This document shows, one piece after another, positions 52,579-58,716 of a DNA stretch of 58,716 bases (the stretch's first letter is position 1; each line of letters begins with the position of its first letter). The stretch is from NCBI GenBank assembly GCA_001970955.1, contig MPUH01000386.1, positions 1 to 58,716 on the forward strand, written 5' to 3'. Made by a program: the position numbers and the translations under genes. Source of the stretch: Stentor coeruleus. Taxonomy: Eukaryota > Ciliophora > Heterotrichea > Heterotrichida > Stentoridae. The notes below the pieces were generated by a model, which worked only from the letters and a program-made list of their open reading frames with translations, did not search any database and was not told the DNA's origin.

Positions 52579-53118
52579 TAATAAATTATAAGCATTTATT
52601 TGATTAGTGGATAATGAATGTTATTATAATAAAAGGCTTAACAGGCAAGAAATATCAAGAAATAAACTTGAAATATGAACTAAAAATGTGGGAGGATGAG
52701 AAAAATAAGATTTAAAAGGAAAATATTAAAATTTATGGGGTATTAAAATTTTTACCGAATTATGCATTGGGAATAAATGAACTATTGGAGAAGTTGATAG
52801 CTTTTTGTGGTAGAAAATAGAAAGTGATTGCTTTGGATAGGGAAATAAGGTTTAGATTTTTAAGATAAATTTATGATTAAAGGCTTTTTAGTTAATTGTT
52901 GAGGTGATGCTTTGGAAGAATTAGGTTTTTGATTAGTAGGAGTGACTGAAATCGAAATTTTTAGGAGAGAACTCGACTTTTTGTAGTTTTTTATTGTTTT
53001 TTTTTCATATGGAATTATAAGTATTATGAAATGTGTGGAAAGTCTAAAAGGAAATTATATGGATTTCTCAAATATATTTTTTGAAGTATTAATTATATTT
53101 AATTCTTTACTTTATTAT
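52579..53118. other. Intergenic region
   Basis: G-rich and C-poor on + (the upstream flank of the dehydratase) to about 53000, then AT-rich. No gene seen. Confidence 0.5.
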
Positions 53119-54837
53119 TTATTTAGAAAGTATGCTTAAGATTGTTTGGATATTTCCTTGAATATCATTAATTTTTCCCTCAATATTTCCTACTCTATTT
53201 TCGAAGCTATTCATTTTATTTTCGATATTAGCAATATTTCCATCTACAGATTTGAAATTAGCAGCTACTTTTTCGTCAAGTGATTTTATTTTAACTTCAG
53301 TGGCCATAATCTGTTTTTTGTTTTCATCAAATAATGGTTTAAGGTCATTATTCAAAAACTTATCTCTAATAAAATCTCTAATATCAATCATTTTCCCTTT
53401 CCATTCATTTCCTGACTTATCATATGCATGCGAGCATACATGTAAATACTTAAAATCATCACTCATTTTCCAAATCGACAAAATCTGCTCAATTTCCATA
53501 ATAACCTCAGTCATCTCACTAAAATTATAAATCTCAGCACTTAGTTGAAACTCATCAAAAACATCAGCTAATATAGAAATAATCATATTTAGCATAATAA
53601 TCATATTTGTTGTCACAGCTAAAATATATGTAACAATTTGTACTATGCTTGTTTCAGAAAATTGATCAGTTTGACCAACAATAAGCCCAAAAGGTGAAGA
53701 CCATAAAGATTGATATGATAAAGCTTCAATATTACCTGATACAGAGTTCATTAACCCTAAAGATAAAGTCGCATATATAAAAATTATTAAAAAGTCTTTC
53801 ATTCTCATAATACACATTTGCAATAGTCTTATATAATATCTTGTATTACCAAATGCTCTAAACCCAGTGAAACCTCTAATGATGTTTAAAGTTATCATAA
53901 TCCAGGTTAAAGTTGTATATTCAATACTAAAATATCGTAATAATATGAAAACAGTGGTTGTATAAAAACGTATAAGATCAACAATGTTCATTGTGCTTTC
54001 AAAATAAGCTTTACCTGCTATACGAAATTGAATACCTTCCCAGATTAATAAAATACAGTTTATGATTAGGCTTAAACATAGGAAAATGATATTCTTGGTT
54101 GTTAATACGAAGAAGAGGATAAGAAGGTTACTCCATAAAAGCAAAGTGTAGAAGTAAACCCATAGTTTTGCCTGATCCCATTTTTGGGTGATTATATGTT
54201 CTATAATATCTGTTCTATAGATTTCTTTGTTTTTACATTCTAAAATAGCACTTATAAGATTAATACTTGAAGCTGTACCAATTCTAATTGAAATTTTAAA
54301 AGGGATATGCTCAACTATCAAAGGTATGGTTTCTCCTTCACTTATAGTAAAATTTTCAAAATTGCACAAAGCATAATCGTTAGTGATTTTTATTGGTAGC
54401 TGGCCTTGTGGAATCCCAAAATGAACTGAATTATCTTGAGATAATAAAACAACTGATAAAAGTTTGTCGATTATTAATGATGAATTTATTAGCATCTCAG
54501 GCAAATCATATTCAAGTGTTTTTAGAGACACATATTTTTTAATATCAAGAATTTCATTTTGGGCAATATCACAGATGTATTCAATTAAAATGTCAGTGAT
54601 TTGCTGATGCTTGCTTTTTATTGAATAGTAAATTGGCCCATGACCAAAATTGTCGGGTATTAAGATTAACTCTCGAGTTTTGGTAAATTTTACTATAATA
54701 CTTTCGATTCCAATCATTGAGAGGAAATGAGCTATTGAGAATCTGAGATTAGACAACATGGTATTTATATTTGTTATCTTTTCATAGCTCTTATTTCCTA
54801 AATAAATGTAATTTTCAACAGTTCTGATAGCCTCCAA
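53119..54837 (-). CDS. TRP/polycystin-like cation channel, start uncertain
   Basis: Open frame of up to 572 codons, TAA stop. The first ATG is at residue 27 (54759, MLSNLRFSIAHF); upstream the frame is open to a TGA at about 54853 and overlaps the WD40 frame by 23 nt. Residues ~245-440 have about six TM segments (LLLWSNLLILFFVL; IIFLCLSLIINCILLI; VFILLRYFSI; TTLTWIMITLNIIRGF; FLIIFIYATLSLGLMNSV; IVTYILAVTTNMIIMLNMIISILADVF). FGLIVGQTD sits in the pore position and NMIIMLNMIISILADVF is a typical TRP/PKD S6. The tail is a coiled coil (ENKMNSFENRVGNIEGKIND) that may tetramerise. Whether it is a separate gene or the C-terminal part of the WD40 protein is unresolved. Confidence 0.75.
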   Translation of the reverse strand: MEAIRTVENYIYLGNKSYEKITNINTMLSNLRFSIAHFLSMIGIESIIVKFTKTRELILIPDNFGHGPIYYSIKSKHQQITDILIEYICDIAQNEILDIKKYVSLKTLEYDLPEMLINSSLIIDKLLSVVLLSQDNSVHFGIPQGQLPIKITNDYALCNFENFTISEGETIPLIVEHIPFKISIRIGTASSINLISAILECKNKEIYRTDIIEHIITQKWDQAKLWVYFYTLLLWSNLLILFFVLTTKNIIFLCLSLIINCILLIWEGIQFRIAGKAYFESTMNIVDLIRFYTTTVFILLRYFSIEYTTLTWIMITLNIIRGFTGFRAFGNTRYYIRLLQMCIMRMKDFLIIFIYATLSLGLMNSVSGNIEALSYQSLWSSPFGLIVGQTDQFSETSIVQIVTYILAVTTNMIIMLNMIISILADVFDEFQLSAEIYNFSEMTEVIMEIEQILSIWKMSDDFKYLHVCSHAYDKSGNEWKGKMIDIRDFIRDKFLNNDLKPLFDENKKQIMATEVKIKSLDEKVAANFKSVDGNIANIENKMNSFENRVGNIEGKINDIQGNIQTILSILSK

Positions 54838-57557
54838 TTGTAGAATTCAGTGGATCAAAAACTTTTATGCTGTTTCTTTGAGAAAAAATAGTAACAGTAT
54901 CTAAAATACTTTGAGTTGTCGAATATATAGAATACTCTTTAATATTCCCTGACTTAAGCTTGACTATTACAGTTTGATTATCTTCACTAAACCTTATATC
55001 TTCTATTTGTTCATTTTCACAAGGGATTGTGCATTGCTCTTTTCTTTCTTCCAAATTCCAAACCTTAATAAATTCATTATTTCCCACACTAACCAACCTA
55101 ATCCCATCATTGCTGAATCTTAAAATACTAATCCCAGAATTATGTCCCGCCAAAGTGAATTCTTCTTTTCCATCATATAAATTCCAAATCTTAATAAGTT
55201 TATCTCTTGACCCACTAGCCAACAAACTATTGTTATTATTAAAGCAAAGAGATATAATCCATCTTTTATGCCCATTAAATGTAAATAATTCCTTTTTAGT
55301 ATCAATATCCCATACTTTAATCATTTTATCTCTAGACCCACTAGCCAAAAGTTTGCAATCAAAACTAAAAGTCACTATAGAAATGTCTTTTTTATGTCCA
55401 AGAAAAGAGCAATGATCTTTTTTTTGCATAAGATTCCATATTTTTATTTCAAAACCTTTAAATCCATTAGCTAAAAGTTTTTCATCTGAGCTCACACAAA
55501 CACTATTCATTAATTTATGCCCCCTTGTCATGAATTCATCTTTTTTCTTTGTTAAATTCCATATTATTATAAGAGCGTCATCAGAGCTGCTGATTAAATA
55601 CTTTCCATCAGGGGTGAAAATCAAGCTTGTCACATTTCTTGAATGCTCAGTCAAAGTAAATTCTTCCCTTTTTTCAAGTAAATTCCATATTTTTATAGTT
55701 TTGTCTGTAGACCCACTAGCTAGAAATCTCCAATCTGCACTTACATCTGTTGCTAATACTTGTCCAGTATGTCCTACAAGTGTAAATTCCTCTTTTTTCT
55801 TAAAAAAATGCCATACTGTTATTAATCCATCATCACTACCATTGATTATATACCTTCCATCACGAGTAAAAACCAACCCTGAAGCTTTTTTATAATTCGC
55901 CTCAAATGCAAATTCTAGTTTTTTCTCAGAAAAATTCCAAACTTTCAAAGGATTTTCTTTCTTTGTAAATATAAAGTCCCCTGATCCACTTACTAAATAC
56001 TTTCCATCTGGAGAGAAAATGATATTGTTTATAGCAATTTGAATCCCTAAAAGATTGAATTCTAGTCTTTTTTCAAGAATATTCCAGACTTTTATAGTTT
56101 TATCAAATGAAGCACTTACTAAATTCACCATATTCGGGCTGAATTTCACTGAAGATACAGCGCTTAAATGCCCAGCAAAAGTAAATTCCTCTTTTTTTTC
56201 AGTGAAATTCCATAATTTCACTAAAGCGTCAACAGACCCACCGGCTAAAAACTTCCCATCAAAACTAAAATTTACACAGAGCAAATCTTTTGTATGAACC
56301 AAAGAAAACTCTTCTTTCCTTTCAAAAAAATTCCACACTTTTATAGAACAATCCCTAGATGCACTAGCCAAATACTTTCCATTTGGGCTTAAACTTAAAC
56401 ATGTGACATCTTTTGCATGTCCAGTAAGAGTTGTTTGTTCTTTGTTTTCAATAAAAGTCCATAAATTCAATGAATTATCTCTTGACCCACTTACTAAATA
56501 CTTCCCATCAGGACTAAAGCTCACTGCAGAAACTTCATCATCATGACTTATCAATGTAGATTCTTCTTTTCTCAAATAAAAGTTCCAGATTTTTGTTGTT
56601 TTATCACTAGATGCACTTGCTATAAATTTACCATCACGACTAAAATTAACATTGTTCACTGTATTCTTATGACCTGAAAATGAGAACTCTTCAGTTTTTT
56701 CCATCAGATTCCACAATTTCACTAGACAATCTTTAGACCCACTTACTAAAAACTGACCATCTGGGCTAAAATCAACGCTTATAATACTATCTTTATGGCC
56801 TGATAATGTGAATTCTATTTTTTTTTCTTGAACGTTCCATATTATTATCATCTTATCCTCAGAACCACTGGCTATATATTTGCTATCTGGGCTAAAAGAG
56901 AGACAGAAAACTTTTTTAGTATGCCCAGTCAATGTACAATCTTCTTTTTTCTCATTAAAATTCCAGATTTTTATTGAACTATCAAATGATCCACTAGCTA
57001 AAAAAAGCCCATTAGGACTGAATTTCACAGTCACCACCCAATTTTTATGACCTTCAAACAAAAACTCTTCTNCTGAATTTCACAGTCACCACCCAATTTT
57101 TATGACCTTCAAACAAAAACTCTTCTCTTTGTTCTTCAAAATTCCAAATCCTTATAATTTTATCATAAACTCCACATGCCAAATACTTAATATCTGGGCT
57201 AAAAGATACACATAAAACCCCAAGTGACTGTATTTTAAAAGTAAATTCTTCTTTCTTTTTAGCTACGCTCCATATTTTTATCGTGTTATCATCAGAACCG
57301 CTTGCAATATATTTTCCGTCTATACTAAAATCCACACTATTAATTTTACCATAATGACCTTTAAGCATTATACCAAATGAGTTTGGCAAACCTATAATCG
57401 GTTCAACTTGGATATAGTTCCAAACTTTTTTAAGCTGTTCTAAAGCTTCATCTGGTTGAATATTATCTAGTTTTGGTTTTTTATTTGAGGATAAAGATTG
57501 AGTTTGAAATAACCCTTGGGATTTAGTCAAAAAACTTTCTTCTAAGCTATTCGACAT
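54815..57557 (-). CDS. WD40-repeat protein of ~18 repeats, broken by an assembly duplication
   Basis: Start at MSNSLEESFLTKSQG (57557); TGA at 54815, the only TGA terminator in the window. Collapsing the 54-bp duplicate and N (55 bases) at 57018-57072 makes one continuous frame of 895 aa. After ~70 disordered residues come about 18 WD40 repeats of ~42 residues, each of the form GH-x3-V-x-x-V-x-F-S-P-D-G-K-Y-L-A-S-G-S-x-D-x-x-I-K-I-W-N. The repeats share the short linker K-K-E-E-F-T-L, so they arose by recent internal duplication. The arrangement would give two or three beta-propellers. The repeat region runs to within about 60 residues of the stop, next to the channel frame. Confidence 0.9.
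57018..57126. repeat. 54-bp duplicate flanking an N (assembly join)
   Basis: Bases 57018-57071 recur exactly at 57073-57126, separated by the single N at 57072. The unit encodes part of one WD40 repeat, and removing one copy plus the N restores the reading frame (496 minus 55 is 441, divisible by 3). This is an unmerged contig overlap, not biology. Confidence 0.95.
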
Positions 57558-58716
57558 TTATAACTAAGAATTTTATGATTAAGATATAGGATTTTTTAGG
57601 AGAAGAATTAGAAAATTACTGGATGGAGTTTAGTAAATTGTTGGGATTTTGGAAAAAGGGTTTGTTTTGGAGTTCATATGAGTAGGTTGATGTTGTAGTA
57701 GAAATTAAAAATCATGGTTTGGGGATAGGGAAAAAATGGTTGTTGCTTTTAGGAAATTAAAATTTTGCCAATGGTGAAAGAAGTGAAAGGTTGGGATAGA
57801 TTATAGATAACAAGGGGATGTTGAGTTATATTTAGTTGGTATGATTTTTATATGATCGTAGGGTTTGAGTGAGATTTTAAGAATTAGCATTTAAATGCAT
57901 ATAAGGGTAAGATTTAGGGTATAGGACTTATGATAATTATATAGTTTTTCATATAACCAGCGACAACGAGTGGTTTAATATACCGAATCTTCTAAAGAAA
58001 AAAATTGTAGGCATAACAAACCTTGATCGGATACGGTTTAAATCATCCCACCTAAATAATAAACTAAAAACTTTATAATTATAGTTTTTTATGGCTTTTA
58101 TATTTGAGACTCGGCTTTTATATTTATTGTTATAGACATGATTTCTAATATATTATAAGACTTGGAAAATTAAAAATAATATTATGGCATTTATCATTCT
58201 TCGATTTGATCTTTATTTTTTTGTAAAATATTTAAGAATTAAAAGAAACTATTATTTCATTCTCTATTATTTTTATATCACTATCTCTAAGTAAATTAAA
58301 TAAATCATACTATTTAATATCTATACCAAATAGCATCAAATTATATCTTTGATGATCTATCTTATACAAAATTCCCAACAAAACTAAACCTACTTATTGG
58401 CATAATTATATATCTAAAACAAATATAAACCTTTCTATTCTATCTTATACAAAATTCCCAACAAAACTAAACCTACTTATTGGCATAATTATATATATCA
58501 AAAATTAGTATTAGTTAGGAATTATCGTTTGACTATTGTCCAGCCCTTGTTAATTATATATCAAAAATAAATATACACCTTTCTATTCTATATAAAATAT
58601 AATAGTATCTAAATCAAATATTCCTCAACACTTAAAATTATTCCATTTCTACAATAAAACCTTAAAAAAATCCTATTCTTTAACATAATAAAACCCGAAT
58701 TCTCATAACCAAAAAA
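57558..58716. other. Intergenic region to window end
   Basis: Upstream flank of the WD40 gene: G-rich on + to about 57960, then C-rich and G-poor to the end, the composition that precedes + strand genes elsewhere here, so one probably starts just past 58716. Contains the 83-bp-period repeats listed separately. No gene seen. Confidence 0.5.
58356..58496. repeat. 58-bp direct repeat, period 83
   Basis: Bases 58356-58413 (TCTATCTTATACAAAATTCC...) are repeated exactly at 58439-58496. The spacer ATATAAACCTTTCTATTC recurs with one change near 58568 (ATATACACCTTTCTATTC), suggesting a third, truncated unit. Non-coding. Confidence 0.9.

Noticed and set aside
54815..54860. A 31-nt GT...AG intron (54825-54855) that would fuse the WD40 and channel frames
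   Set aside because: It starts GTT, is twice the length of all other introns and does not match the GTA...A(-6)...AG pattern, so I do not use it, although its length would restore the frame.
1..58716. UGA=Trp genetic code as in Blepharisma
   Set aside because: Conserved tryptophans in RPS13, NIP7, GCP3, CK1, TBC and CCP are all TGG and no TGA occurs inside these genes.
1..58716. tRNA, rRNA, snRNA and CRISPR arrays
   Set aside because: No T-loop (GGTTCRANNCC-like) outside coding DNA, no rRNA or U6-like core, and no regular repeat-spacer pattern was seen by eye.

Overview
The window looks like macronuclear DNA of a heterotrich ciliate close to Stentor (inference). It is AT-rich, with densely packed single-copy eukaryotic genes. 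I could place 15 spliceosomal introns, 14 of exactly 15 nt and one of 16 nt. All start with GTA, end in AG and have an adenosine six bases from the 3' end. Tryptophan is always TGG, so the UGA=Trp code of Blepharisma is not in use. Stops are TAA or TAG in every confident gene except one.

Layout. 1-5.1 kb: two tandem acylated EF-hand-like genes, a cold-shock-domain protein and a two-FHA protein. 5.3-9.8 kb: a two-RRM protein, ribosomal protein uS15 (RPS13), mitochondrial porin (VDAC) and a small secreted EF-hand protein. 10-17 kb: a coiled-coil protein, a membrane protein, a four-CH-domain protein head-to-head with NIP7, and an EF-hand/C2/multi-TM protein. 18-25.3 kb: gamma-tubulin complex protein (GCP3-like), DPH2, an ankyrin-DHHC palmitoyltransferase, a coiled-coil protein and a RING protein. 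25.8-36.5 kb: a kinase fused to an IBR-like cysteine-rich region, a tetraspan protein, a gene-poor 2 kb stretch, CK1 with a CaaX-like tail, a decayed ROK1/DDX52-type helicase, a coiled-coil protein and a TBC RabGAP. 37-48.9 kb: a cytochrome-b5/MAPR protein, HOP2, MCU, and a group of cilium/cytoskeleton-type genes (outer-arm docking-like coiled coil, ECTF-repeat protein, SHIPPO-repeat protein, cytosolic carboxypeptidase). 49-58.7 kb: a dead IS1595/Merlin-like transposase, an unknown protein, pterin carbinolamine dehydratase, and a TRP/polycystin-like channel directly downstream of an ~18-repeat WD40 protein.

Many genes serve cilia, microtubules or the cortex (GCP3, CH protein, SHIPPO, CCP deglutamylase, docking-like coiled coil) or calcium and membrane signalling (EF-hands, C2, MCU, TRP-like channel, CK1, TBC), as expected of a large ciliate. 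There is no operon logic; gaps between genes are often under 100 bp.

Most unusual points: the WD40/channel junction, where the only TGA terminator in the window lies inside a 23-nt +1-frame overlap; the kinase-IBR fusion; the relic transposase; and two N-containing assembly joins flanked by exact 54- and 68-nt duplications that break genes artificially.
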